Positions 44,464 to 51,968 of a stretch of 64,000 nt of DNA are shown here, piece after piece; the first letter of the stretch is position 1, and each line of letters opens with the position of its first letter. The position numbers and the translations under genes were made by a program. The DNA is taken from positions 1,922,001 to 1,986,000 of the forward strand of contig NC_010545.1 in NCBI RefSeq assembly GCF_000069945.1. Direction: 5' to 3'. The notes beneath the pieces are model-generated. The model made no database searches and was not told where the DNA came from. It worked only from the letters and a program-made list of their open reading frames with translations. Origin of the DNA: Corynebacterium urealyticum DSM 7109 (GTDB taxonomy: Bacteria; Actinomycetota; Actinomycetes; Mycobacteriales; Mycobacteriaceae).

Positions 44464-44958
44464 TTAAGTCGTGGGCTTTGCCTTGAGCGTTGGAGCGCCG
44501 AGTGGCACGGGCCCGCCGGAGGCTCCGGCGGCGAGCCCCTTCGTCGCGGAGACAAGATCGCCGACGGTATCCCCGTCGAGAGTGGCGAAGAACGCCTCCT
44601 GTGCGGCAGCAAGCCGGCGACGCAGCGCGCAGTCGTGGCGAGCGAGGGGGCATTGCAGCGCCCCCTCGCAGTCGACGACTTCCCTGTTGCCTTCGAGTTG
44701 GCGCAGGAGTGCGCCGACGCTCGCACGCATGCCCTGTTCAGTGATATGCACCCCGCCGTAACGCCCGCGGATGGATTCAAGCAGCCCGTCGCTAGTCAGC
44801 ATGTTCACAACCTTCGCGACGTGGTTTCGCGAGGCGTTGAGCTGGTCCGCAAGGTCCTGAATCCGTACCGGCGAACGATCGGCAGCATCCACTGCCTGGG
44901 TGGCACCGAGCACCATCAGTACGCGGAGCCCCAGGTCAGCGAATGTTGTGAGTTGCAT
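44464..44958 (-). CDS. nsrR: Rrf2-family nitric-oxide-sensing repressor (NsrR-like)
   Basis: A 164-residue Rrf2 regulator. The N-terminal MQLTTFADLGLRVLMVLG and winged-helix segment IQDLADQLNASRNHVAKVVN are typical of NsrR. Three cysteines, C-X5-C-X6-C (CEGALQCPLARHDC), can hold an iron-sulphur cluster. The C-terminal tail is Gly/Pro/Ala-rich. It is followed by hmp on the same strand and preceded by an NsrR-like palindrome, so it probably represses its own operon until nitric oxide damages the cluster. Confidence 0.93.
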   Translation of the reverse strand: MQLTTFADLGLRVLMVLGATQAVDAADRSPVRIQDLADQLNASRNHVAKVVNMLTSDGLLESIRGRYGGVHITEQGMRASVGALLRQLEGNREVVDCEGALQCPLARHDCALRRRLAAAQEAFFATLDGDTVGDLVSATKGLAAGASGGPVPLGAPTLKAKPTT

Positions 44959-44985
44959 AATTCCAACCTATCTAGAAATCCCTTA

Positions 44986-45008
44986 AAGATGCATCTGTAA
45001 TACATCTT
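44986..45008. promoter_or_regulatory. NsrR operator upstream of nsrR-hmp
   Basis: A 23-bp inverted repeat: AAGATGCAT, then CTGTA, then ATACATCTT. This is very close to the NsrR site of the Escherichia coli hmp promoter (AAGATGCAT...ATACATC). It lies 28 bp before the nsrR start codon, where it would overlap the promoter. Confidence 0.88.
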
Positions 45009-45046
45009 TTATGGTGTGGTGTTAAACACAGTCACAGATAGCGTCA

Positions 45047-45080
45047 AAGCCCGCCACGCACCCTTGGCGTAGGCGGGCTT
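45047..45080 (-). terminator. Terminator after panD
   Basis: The stem AAGCCCGCC / GGCGGGCTT extends inward by ACGC/GCGT with one bulged base. It lies 22 bp past the panD stop and ends the long minus-strand biosynthetic run. Confidence 0.85.
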
Positions 45081-45101
45081 AGACGAACACCTTCTCGGGC
45101 G

Positions 45102-45521
45102 CTACTCCCCCTCCGGGTGGCGCGGGTCCTTCAGACCACTGCCGGCCGGGGCGTGGGCCGGGTCCTCCCCCAGCTCAACCTGCTTATTGTTCTCGTCGAC
45201 GAAGATCACCCGCGGGTGGTAGTCCCCCAGCTCGGCATTGTCGAAAATGCCGTAGCCGATGATGATCACCAGGTCGCCAGGGCTGATCAGGCGGGCAGCT
45301 GCGCCGTTGATACCGATGACCCCGCTGCCCCGCTCGCCGGTAATGGCGTAGGTGGTCAGCCGGTTGCCGTTATCGATATCGACGATGTCGATTTGCTCGC
45401 CCTCGAGGATGTCGGCGGCGTCCATCAGGTCTGCGTCGATGGTGCAGGAACCCACGTAGTGCAGGTCGGCCTGGGTGACCGTCGCGCGGTGGATCTTTGA
45501 CTTCAGCATGGTGCGGAACAA
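45102..45521 (-). CDS. panD: Aspartate 1-decarboxylase
   Basis: PanD makes beta-alanine for pantothenate. The 139-residue proenzyme has the self-cleavage site HYVGSCTID, with Gly24-Ser25 giving the pyruvoyl group, and the catalytic Lys9 and Tyr regions at the usual places ([16 protein letters not shown]). It lies 19 bp downstream of panC. Confidence 0.97.
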   Translation of the reverse strand: MFRTMLKSKIHRATVTQADLHYVGSCTIDADLMDAADILEGEQIDIVDIDNGNRLTTYAITGERGSGVIGINGAAARLISPGDLVIIIGYGIFDNAELGDYHPRVIFVDENNKQVELGEDPAHAPAGSGLKDPRHPEGE

Positions 45522-45540
45522 GGGATGAACCTAACTTTTT

Positions 45541-46533
45541 CTAGCTCTGGGGTGCGTCATCGGGAGCGGCAGGGGCGGCAGCATCGGAGCCGCCTGCGCC
45601 CTGCTCGGGGTCCAAGTTCTTGAACCCTACACCAATCGGCACGCCAACATTATCGATCAGCCGGGTGCTGCCCACGCGAGCGGCAACCAGCAGCCGGGCG
45701 TCCCCGGTCTCCGGGGCCTCGCCGAGATCGGTGCCACGAAGAGCAAGATAGTCCACCTCGACGCCCTCGGCGTCATCGAGAATGGCACGGGCAGTAGACA
45801 GCACCGCATCCGCGCCGTCCTCGGCGACGAAGGAACCGGCCGTCAACGCTGCGGAGAGGGTGAGGGCCAGCTCGCGCTCCTCATCGGAGAGGTAGACGTT
45901 GCGGCTGGACAGCGCCAGTCCACCACCCTCGCGGACGATCGGCACGCCGTGGACGCGCAGCTCCAGGTTGAGGTCGTTGACCATCTGCTGGACCAGGACG
46001 AGCTGCTGATAGTCCTTCTCGCCAAAGAAGGCGTGGTCGCAGTGAGAAATCTGGAAGAGCTTGTTGACCACCGTGAGCATGCCCGCGAAGTGGGTCGGGC
46101 GGTGCTCACCCTCCAGGATCGAGCCAGCTGGGCCGGGGTGAATCGTGGTGCGGGGGCCATTGGGGTACATCTCTCGGGCAGAGGGCGCGAAGACGGCGTC
46201 CACGCCCGCGGCCTTGAGCTTTTCGACGTCGGCGTCGAGGGTGCGGGGGTAGGCGTCCAGGTCCTCGCCCTCCGCGAACTGCAGCGGGTTGACGAAGATA
46301 CTGACCGCGACGAAAGCACCCGGGACCGTCTTTGCTGCCTTGACCAGGGAAAGGTGGCCTTCGTGGAGCGCACCCATCGTGGGCACGAGGCACACCGGTT
46401 TGCCGGCCTTGCGCATCGCGCGGGTGACCTGGCTGAACTCGTCGATGGTGGTCATCAGGGTGGCTTCGCCGCGGCGGAAGGGCTGGGGGTTTGCCTGCGG
46501 GTCGGCCTGGGGGCTGGGCTGATTCTTGGTCAT
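45541..46533 (-). CDS. panC: Pantothenate synthetase
   Basis: PanC joins pantoate and beta-alanine with ATP. Its 330 residues include CLVPTMGALHEGHLSLVK (the HIGH-like motif), VSIFVNPLQFAEGEDLDAYPR, FFGEKDYQQLVLVQQMVNDL and LALSSRNVYLSDEER (KMSKS-like). The first 25 residues and the C-terminal 30 are low-complexity extensions rich in Pro, Gln, Ala and Asp. It is grouped with panD and the Rossmann-fold gene just upstream (5 bp gap). Confidence 0.96.
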   Translation of the reverse strand: MTKNQPSPQADPQANPQPFRRGEATLMTTIDEFSQVTRAMRKAGKPVCLVPTMGALHEGHLSLVKAAKTVPGAFVAVSIFVNPLQFAEGEDLDAYPRTLDADVEKLKAAGVDAVFAPSAREMYPNGPRTTIHPGPAGSILEGEHRPTHFAGMLTVVNKLFQISHCDHAFFGEKDYQQLVLVQQMVNDLNLELRVHGVPIVREGGGLALSSRNVYLSDEERELALTLSAALTAGSFVAEDGADAVLSTARAILDDAEGVEVDYLALRGTDLGEAPETGDARLLVAARVGSTRLIDNVGVPIGVGFKNLDPEQGAGGSDAAAPAAPDDAPQS

Positions 46534-46538
46534 GCGCC

Positions 46539-47486
46539 TTAGGTTAGTCCACCCGGCAGACCGTGTTCGCTGCGGTAGGCCATGAGCGCCCGCTCGACCT
46601 CCGGGGAGCCGGCTGCCTGGGCGGTGCGCTCAGCCATCGGCAGATAACGCAGGTGCAGGTCATGGGAGTGAGGGTCGGCGGAGTTTTCGGAGAGCTGGCG
46701 CAGTGCCTCGAGGTGCGCGAGGACGGCGGGGGCGTCGTCGCGGGAGGCAGGGCCGGTCAGGGCGCCCAGGTGCTCGCGCAGGGTGGCATCCGCTCCGGCT
46801 CGGACGATGGAGTTGAGCAGCAGCCGGGCCTCGCTCGACTCCCCCTCCCCCTCGATGGCGGCCGGGTCGTTCGGCTTATCGAGCACCGCGTTGAGCATGG
46901 AGTGGGCGTCCGAGATGAGGGTGACCAGATGGTTCGCGGCGTGGGCCATGGCCGCGTGATAGGCCGGGCGGCGGTCCTCCGCGATGTGGACGGCCACACC
47001 GCCGAGGGACTGGACGAGCAGTTCGCCGACTGCCTGGCCGACCTCGGAGTCGGTGGTGACACCCCAGCCGCAGCCCAGCAGGTTGTCGGTGTCCTGCGGG
47101 GTGCCGACGAAGCCCATCGCCGGGTGCAGGGCCAGCGGGAGTGCGCCCTCGTCGGTGATGGGCTGGAGCACCTGGCAGCCGTTACGCCCGGAGGTGTGCA
47201 TGACCATCTGGCCGTCGCGGACGGTGTGGGCCACCTCGGCGGCCACCTCCGGCAACACCGGGTCCGGCACGGCGAGCACCACCAGCTGGGCCATCGCGGC
47301 CTCGGCCACCGAAACGATGGGGGTGCCCGGGACGCGCTGGGCTGCCCGTGCCCGGGAGCGCTCGGAGTGGGCGTGGATGCCGTGGACGTGGTGCCCGGCC
47401 CGGGTGAAGGCCTCGGCGAGGGCGAGCCCGACGGCGCCGGCAGAAATAATCCCCACGCTCAGGCGTGGGGGTTGGCGATCAATCAT
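46539..47486 (-). CDS. Rossmann-fold oxidoreductase with DUF2520 domain (Rv3603c-like)
   Basis: A 315-residue protein with an N-terminal NAD(P)-binding domain (LSVGIISAGAVGLALAEAFTRAG) and the helical C-terminal domain found in DUF2520 proteins (PAYHAAMAHAANHLVTLI). It resembles ketopantoate reductase or pyrroline-carboxylate reductase in layout, and its position directly before panC suggests a link to pantothenate. The reaction is not established. The equivalent in M. tuberculosis is Rv3603c. Confidence 0.88.
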   Translation of the reverse strand: MIDRQPPRLSVGIISAGAVGLALAEAFTRAGHHVHGIHAHSERSRARAAQRVPGTPIVSVAEAAMAQLVVLAVPDPVLPEVAAEVAHTVRDGQMVMHTSGRNGCQVLQPITDEGALPLALHPAMGFVGTPQDTDNLLGCGWGVTTDSEVGQAVGELLVQSLGGVAVHIAEDRRPAYHAAMAHAANHLVTLISDAHSMLNAVLDKPNDPAAIEGEGESSEARLLLNSIVRAGADATLREHLGALTGPASRDDAPAVLAHLEALRQLSENSADPHSHDLHLRYLPMAERTAQAAGSPEVERALMAYRSEHGLPGGLT

Positions 47487-47533
47487 GCTGAGTCTTTGGG
47501 TCGCGGTGCGAGATCTTTAGGTCGCGGTTCGAG

Positions 47534-48760
47534 CTACTTCTTGTCGTTCTGCTGGAAGCGCTTCATGAGCTCTGCGACCGTCAGGCCCTCGGAGTTCTCG
47601 TCCGCGCGGCGACGGCCGGCGCGGTATTCGTGGGCGCCACGCTTCTCATCGGCAGCTGGCTTGGCGGCCTGCTCGCGCTGCTGCTCAGCCTGCGGCGCAG
47701 CCTGCTTCTGTGCCGATCCGCTGGCCTGCTCGGTCGTAGCCTGCTCGGCAGCGGCCTGGCTCGGCTCGTAGGCGCGGAACGCCGGCTCGGTGCGCGGGGC
47801 GGGCTGGGCTGCGCGCTCCTGCTGGGGAGCCTGCGCGGCCTCGCGCTGCTCGTGCTGGCCACGGCCCGCTGCCTTCGGCTCGGCGGCCTCGGATCCGCGG
47901 TTGGCTGCAGCCTGCGCGCCGGAGGCACCCGACTGGGTGCTGGACTGGGCGCTGCTGGAGGAGCTGGAGTCCACGACGATCGGGATCTGCGTGGTCTCCT
48001 CGGTGTTGTCCCCGGTCCACTTCACGGCGGCGAAGCTGCCGGTGGAGAAGGCAGAGGCGCGGCGGTCGGAGCTCGGCTCGCTGTGGTGGCCAAGCGTCGG
48101 GGAACCCGCGGAGGAGGCGGCGCGGGCGGACGCACCCGGCTGGCTGCTGCGCGCCGCGCTCTTCTTGGTCTGCCCAGCCTGCGGCTGCTTCCACTCAGCC
48201 TGCCCGGACGTACCGGTCTGGTAGCGGCGGTCGGCCGGCTGCGACCCACCCCGGTCCAGCTCGATGATGCGCTCGGCGCGGGCGCGCACGGCGGTCTGCT
48301 CGTCGTCCAGCTCCTCGCCGGACATCTCCGCGAGCTGCGCCCGCAGGGAGATCAGCTCGTGGCGCAGCTGCTCCAGGTGCTCATCGCGCTGGTTGCGCAG
48401 CTGGCGGGTGTAGTTCTCCTTCAGCGCCGCCTCGCGCTGCTGGTGGCCCGCGACCTCGCGCTCCATCTCCGCACGGTGAGCACGCTCCAGGGTGTTCACG
48501 CGCTTCTGCTCGGCGCGCAGCGCGCTGGAGTACTTGGAGACCAGCACGATGCCCAGGAACGCGGCCCACAGCGCGGCGATGACCGCGATCTTCAGCCACA
48601 GGTCGGAATCCAGGAACAGCATCAGGATGCTGGCGATCAGCGCCAGCACCACGAGCAGCACCATCAGTACGCGCGGCCCGCTGTTCTGCCCGTCCGTCTG
48701 CTCGGCGCCGCCCGCAGCGGCGTTCTGGCTCCAGTTCTCCCGATTGCTCATGCTGGTCAC
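47534..48760 (-). CDS. Membrane protein with long Ala/Gln-rich tail (Rv3604c-like)
   Basis: A 408-residue protein with two adjacent transmembrane helices near the N-terminus (VLMVLLVVLALIASILMLFL and LKIAVIAALWAAFLGIVLVS). A coiled coil follows, rich in Glu, Arg and Gln (about residues 75-150), then about 230 residues of disordered Ser/Ala/Gln sequence. The end is a conserved short motif, EGLTVAELMKRFQQNDKK. Synteny equals Rv3604c of M. tuberculosis. Function unknown; the layout suggests an envelope or division-associated scaffold, which is inference. Confidence 0.85.
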   Translation of the reverse strand: MTSMSNRENWSQNAAAGGAEQTDGQNSGPRVLMVLLVVLALIASILMLFLDSDLWLKIAVIAALWAAFLGIVLVSKYSSALRAEQKRVNTLERAHRAEMEREVAGHQQREAALKENYTRQLRNQRDEHLEQLRHELISLRAQLAEMSGEELDDEQTAVRARAERIIELDRGGSQPADRRYQTGTSGQAEWKQPQAGQTKKSAARSSQPGASARAASSAGSPTLGHHSEPSSDRRASAFSTGSFAAVKWTGDNTEETTQIPIVVDSSSSSSAQSSTQSGASGAQAAANRGSEAAEPKAAGRGQHEQREAAQAPQQERAAQPAPRTEPAFRAYEPSQAAAEQATTEQASGSAQKQAAPQAEQQREQAAKPAADEKRGAHEYRAGRRRADENSEGLTVAELMKRFQQNDKK

Positions 48761-48777
48761 CTTACCTGTTGACGTTG

Positions 48778-49254
48778 TTATTCACCGGGCACCCCGCCAT
48801 CTTCCGGTGGTGTGAGGCAGTTCTGTTCCAGCCATTTGCCCGCCACCGCGGCCAGTGCCCCGCCGAGCATCCCGACAATCGCGCCCGGGGTGTCCTCCTG
48901 CGCGACGACGAGGTGTCCGGCGTTGAAGACCAGGAATATGACCATCCCGCCGTAGGCTCCGGCGAAGATCGCGCCGATCCACGCGACGGCCTGGCCGAGC
49001 ACGCCACTGAACGCGACCGTCATGGGGTTGACCTGGCTGCGGTCCAGGCCGATGGCGTTGTCCTGCAGCTTCTTGCGCATGATAAAGCCCTGCACCCCGC
49101 AGATGATCGCGGCGATCCACAGCACGCTGCCGGTCGCCAGTTCGATGCGCGGGAAGTGGGCGTAGAAGCCGAGTGCGGTCACCCACGCGAACGCGGCGGC
49201 GATCACTGCTGCGATCACCAGCGCCGTGGGCGCGACCTGCTTCATCTTCTTCAT
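48778..49254 (-). CDS. DUF3180-type membrane protein (Rv3605c-like)
   Basis: A 158-residue protein with four hydrophobic helices: ALVIAAVIAAAFAWVTALGF, ATGSVLWIAAIICGVQGFIM, VAFSGVLGQAVAWIGAIFAG and GGMVIFLVFNAGHLV. It lies between folK and the Rv3604c-like gene, its constant position in this group. Function unknown. Confidence 0.87.
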   Translation of the reverse strand: MKKMKQVAPTALVIAAVIAAAFAWVTALGFYAHFPRIELATGSVLWIAAIICGVQGFIMRKKLQDNAIGLDRSQVNPMTVAFSGVLGQAVAWIGAIFAGAYGGMVIFLVFNAGHLVVAQEDTPGAIVGMLGGALAAVAGKWLEQNCLTPPEDGGVPGE

Positions 49255-49264
49255 GTTTTTCAGT

Positions 49265-49933
49265 CTACCCAGGGCTCGTCGCGGTCCCTGGGCTCGTTGC
49301 TGTCGTTTTTAGGACGTCAACCCCAGCCTCCCCGGGCGTGGCTGGACTGGTCAGCAGCGCCCCGAGCTGGGTGATGCCTGCGGTGTCCTCTTCGGGCAGC
49401 TGGGCCAGCCACTCACCGACCGTGGCGGTTGCGGCCGGCCCTGCCGGGGAGCCGGGCACGCGCGGCAGCGGGTCCTCCGGGGCGATCTCTGCCCAGGGCA
49501 CGAGCACGAATCCCCGGGCGGTGGTGTACGGGTGCGGCAGGATCAGCTCCTCGCCCCAGCACCCACCGGAGATCACCGGCTCGCCGGTGGCGGCGTCGTA
49601 GGCGGCCAGCAGGTCGAGGTCCACGGTGCGCGGCCCCCAGTGCTGGAGGCGCACCCGACCGCCTTCGTTCTCGATGTGCTGGCAAGCGTGCAGCAGATCG
49701 AGGGGCTCTAGTTCGGTGGCCACGAGAATCACGGCGTTGCGGAATTCTTCCTGGGTGACCACGCCCCACGGCGGGGTGGCGTAGACCTGGGAGGCTGCCA
49801 GCAGCTGGGTGCCGGGCAGATCGAGCACGGCGCTGGCGGCCGCGCGGATCATGGCTTCCGGGCTGCCCTGGTCGCCGGGCATATTACTGCCCAGCCCGAT
49901 GGCCACCCGCCAGCCGGCGGTGTTGCTCGCCAC
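49265..49933 (-). CDS. folK: Hydroxymethyldihydropterin pyrophosphokinase
   Basis: FolK transfers pyrophosphate to 6-hydroxymethyl-dihydropterin in folate synthesis. The 222-residue protein shows AIGLGSNMPGDQ, ATPPWGVVTQEEFRNAVILV, and WGPRTVDLDLLAA followed by LILPHPYTTARGFVLVPW, all hallmarks. I chose GTG at 49933, four bases past the folB stop; the frame extends further up only by overlapping folB. The last 45 residues are a Thr/Pro/Gly-rich tail. Confidence 0.94.
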   Translation of the reverse strand: MASNTAGWRVAIGLGSNMPGDQGSPEAMIRAAASAVLDLPGTQLLAASQVYATPPWGVVTQEEFRNAVILVATELEPLDLLHACQHIENEGGRVRLQHWGPRTVDLDLLAAYDAATGEPVISGGCWGEELILPHPYTTARGFVLVPWAEIAPEDPLPRVPGSPAGPAATATVGEWLAQLPEEDTAGITQLGALLTSPATPGEAGVDVLKTTATSPGTATSPG

Positions 49934-49937
49934 GGTC

Positions 49938-50315
49938 TTACCTGCCTCGTTGCTGCTTGAGGTTGCGGCGGGCAACCACCCGCACGTCGCTGAAGTGGTG
50001 CGGGATCGGGGCCTGTGGTTTGTGCACGGTGACCTCCGCAGCATGTGCCCCGCCGAGGGCGATGATCCGGTCAGCGATGGTGGCGGCGAGTGTTTCGATC
50101 AGGTCGAAGCGCTCCTGCTCCACCACGGCCACGGCGATGTCTGCCAGGTCCACGTAGGAGATCGTGTCGGCGAGGTCATCCGAGGCCGCGGAGGCGGCGA
50201 AGTCCGTCCAGACGACGATGTCCACCTCGAAGTTCTGGCCCTCGTCCTTCTCGAAGTCGTGGACCCCGTGGTAGCCATAGGCCTTCAGGCCCATGAGTTC
50301 GATGCGATCAGCCAC
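49938..50315 (-). CDS. folB: Dihydroneopterin aldolase
   Basis: FolB makes hydroxymethyl-dihydropterin from dihydroneopterin. Its 125 residues include MGLKAYGYHGVHDFEKDEGQ, with the active-site Tyr and Glu regions, and ISYVDLADIAVAVV; the C-terminal end has VTVHKPQAPIPHHFSDV. The start overlaps the end of folP by eight bases, so the two are coupled. Confidence 0.96.
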   Translation of the reverse strand: MADRIELMGLKAYGYHGVHDFEKDEGQNFEVDIVVWTDFAASAASDDLADTISYVDLADIAVAVVEQERFDLIETLAATIADRIIALGGAHAAEVTVHKPQAPIPHHFSDVRVVARRNLKQQRGR

Positions 50316-51264
50316 GGCGCGCTCGCCACCCTTCTGCCACCGCCGGGCCGTCGCCCAGGCGGGAGTAATAAGCCACGTCCACCGCGGCCCGGGAGGGGGC
50401 CACGTTGTTCACCCGCACCGCCCAGGAGCCCGCCTGGGCTGCCAGCGCGGAGACCGCCGCGGTGGCGTCGTCCGCCGTCTCCGGGGAGCCAGGGAGGCCG
50501 TCGCTGGCAGGGCGCAGGGCGGTGAGGAAACGCTTACGGCTGGCGCCGATCAGCACGGGGAAACCCAGCTCGTTGAGCTGGCCCATCGCCCCCAGGAGCT
50601 GCCAGTTATCCGCCGGGGACTTCGCAAACCCGATGCCGGGATCCAGGATGATGTTCTCCTCTTTCACCCCGGCGGCGAGTGCTGCGTCCACTCGGCGCAG
50701 CAGCCAGTCGCGGACGGCGGTGACCACATCCACGCCGGTGCCCGCGCTCTGATCCGCGTAGCCTTCCGCGCCTTCGAAGCGGTCGGTCAGCCAGTGCATG
50801 AGGCAGATCGGCAGGCCGGTCTCGGCGGCGACGGGGAGCATGTCCTTGTCCGCGAGGCCACCGGAGACGTCGTTGAGGATGTCCACCCCGGCCTCCGCAG
50901 CGGCGAGTGCGGTGGCGGCGCGCATGGTGTCCACGCTCGTGGTGATACCCAGCGCGGAGAGCTCCGCGATCACGGGGGTCACGCGCCCGCGTTCGATTTC
51001 CGGGTCAACGCGCTGGGCGCCGGGGCGGGTGGATTCGCCGCCGACGTCGATAATGTCCGCGCCCGCGTCAACCATCTGCTGGGCATGGCGCACGGCGGTG
51101 GCGGTGTCCGGGTTGGAGCCCCCGTCGGAGAAGGAGTCTTCCGTGACGTTGAGGATCCCCATCACCTTGGTGCGCGGCGGGGTGGCCGACTGGTTCTGCT
51201 GGGTGCTCTTCTCCGGCGTGGTCGGCTGGTCAGGCTGAGCAGACTGTGCAGGCTGCATCATCAA
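50308..51264 (-). CDS. folP: Dihydropteroate synthase
   Basis: FolP condenses the pterin with p-aminobenzoate and is the sulphonamide target. The 318-residue protein contains VMGILNVTEDSFSDGG, DIIDVGGESTRPGA, ILNDVSGGL, and GFAKSPADNWQLL with GASRKRFL, in TIM-barrel order. The first 32 residues are a Gln/Pro/Thr-rich extension; the real start may be later than the ATG at 51264. Part of the folE-folP-folB-folK run. Confidence 0.96.
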   Translation of the reverse strand: MMMQPAQSAQPDQPTTPEKSTQQNQSATPPRTKVMGILNVTEDSFSDGGSNPDTATAVRHAQQMVDAGADIIDVGGESTRPGAQRVDPEIERGRVTPVIAELSALGITTSVDTMRAATALAAAEAGVDILNDVSGGLADKDMLPVAAETGLPICLMHWLTDRFEGAEGYADQSAGTGVDVVTAVRDWLLRRVDAALAAGVKEENIILDPGIGFAKSPADNWQLLGAMGQLNELGFPVLIGASRKRFLTALRPASDGLPGSPETADDATAAVSALAAQAGSWAVRVNNVAPSRAAVDVAYYSRLGDGPAVAEGWRARRG

Positions 51265-51333
51265 GTCTTTCTAGGGTTGGTTCCCGCAGGGTTCGCTGTT
51301 GGTGCGCTTGGCCCGGGCGCTAGTGCTGGGGTT

Positions 51334-51948
51334 CTAGTTCCCGCGGATCAGCGCCATGGCCTCGGCGCGGGTGGCGGCGTTGTTCTGGAAGCCGCCGCGC
51401 ACGGCGGAGGTCACGGTGTTCGCGCCCGGCTTGCGCACCCCACGCATCGCCATGCACAGGTGCTCGGCCTCGATAACGACGATCACCGCGGAGGCGTCCA
51501 GCCGTTCCATCAGCGCGTCGGCGATGGAGGTGGTCAGGCGCTCCTGGACCTGCGGGCGGCGGGCGAAGCCCTCCACCAGGCGGGCCAGCTTGGACAGCCC
51601 GGTGACCTTCCCGGAACGCCCCGGGATGTAGCCGATGTGGGCGTGGCCGAAGAAGGGCACGAGGTGGTGCTCGCAGGTGGAGTAGAACGGGATGTCCTTG
51701 ACCAGCACGAGCTCCCGGTGGTCCTCGTTGAAGGTGGTGTTGAGCACCTCGGTGGGGTCGGTGCCGAGGCCGGAGAAGACCTCCTCGTAGGCGCGCGCCA
51801 CACGGGCCGGGGTATCGGCCAGCCCTTCGCGGTCGGGGTCCTCCCCCACGGCGATGAGCAGCTCGCGGACGGCGGCTTCGGCGCGCTCGCGGTCGAAGTG
51901 CCTCGTCGACTCAGACGTGGTCGAATCAGGCTTTGTCGAATCAGCCAT
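51334..51948 (-). CDS. folE: GTP cyclohydrolase I
   Basis: FolE opens GTP to dihydroneopterin triphosphate, the first folate step. Its 204 residues include [39 protein letters not shown] (zinc and catalytic residues), [20 protein letters not shown] and the C-terminal [21 protein letters not shown]. It follows ftsH by 21 bp. Confidence 0.97.
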   Translation of the reverse strand: MADSTKPDSTTSESTRHFDRERAEAAVRELLIAVGEDPDREGLADTPARVARAYEEVFSGLGTDPTEVLNTTFNEDHRELVLVKDIPFYSTCEHHLVPFFGHAHIGYIPGRSGKVTGLSKLARLVEGFARRPQVQERLTTSIADALMERLDASAVIVVIEAEHLCMAMRGVRKPGANTVTSAVRGGFQNNAATRAEAMALIRGN

Positions 51949-51968
51949 GTCGGTGTTCGCCGCCTTCC

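Noticed and set aside
46530-46560. DtxR-like box near TTAGGTTAGTCCACCC
   Set aside because: Only the left half matches the consensus, and it lies between tightly packed genes of one operon.
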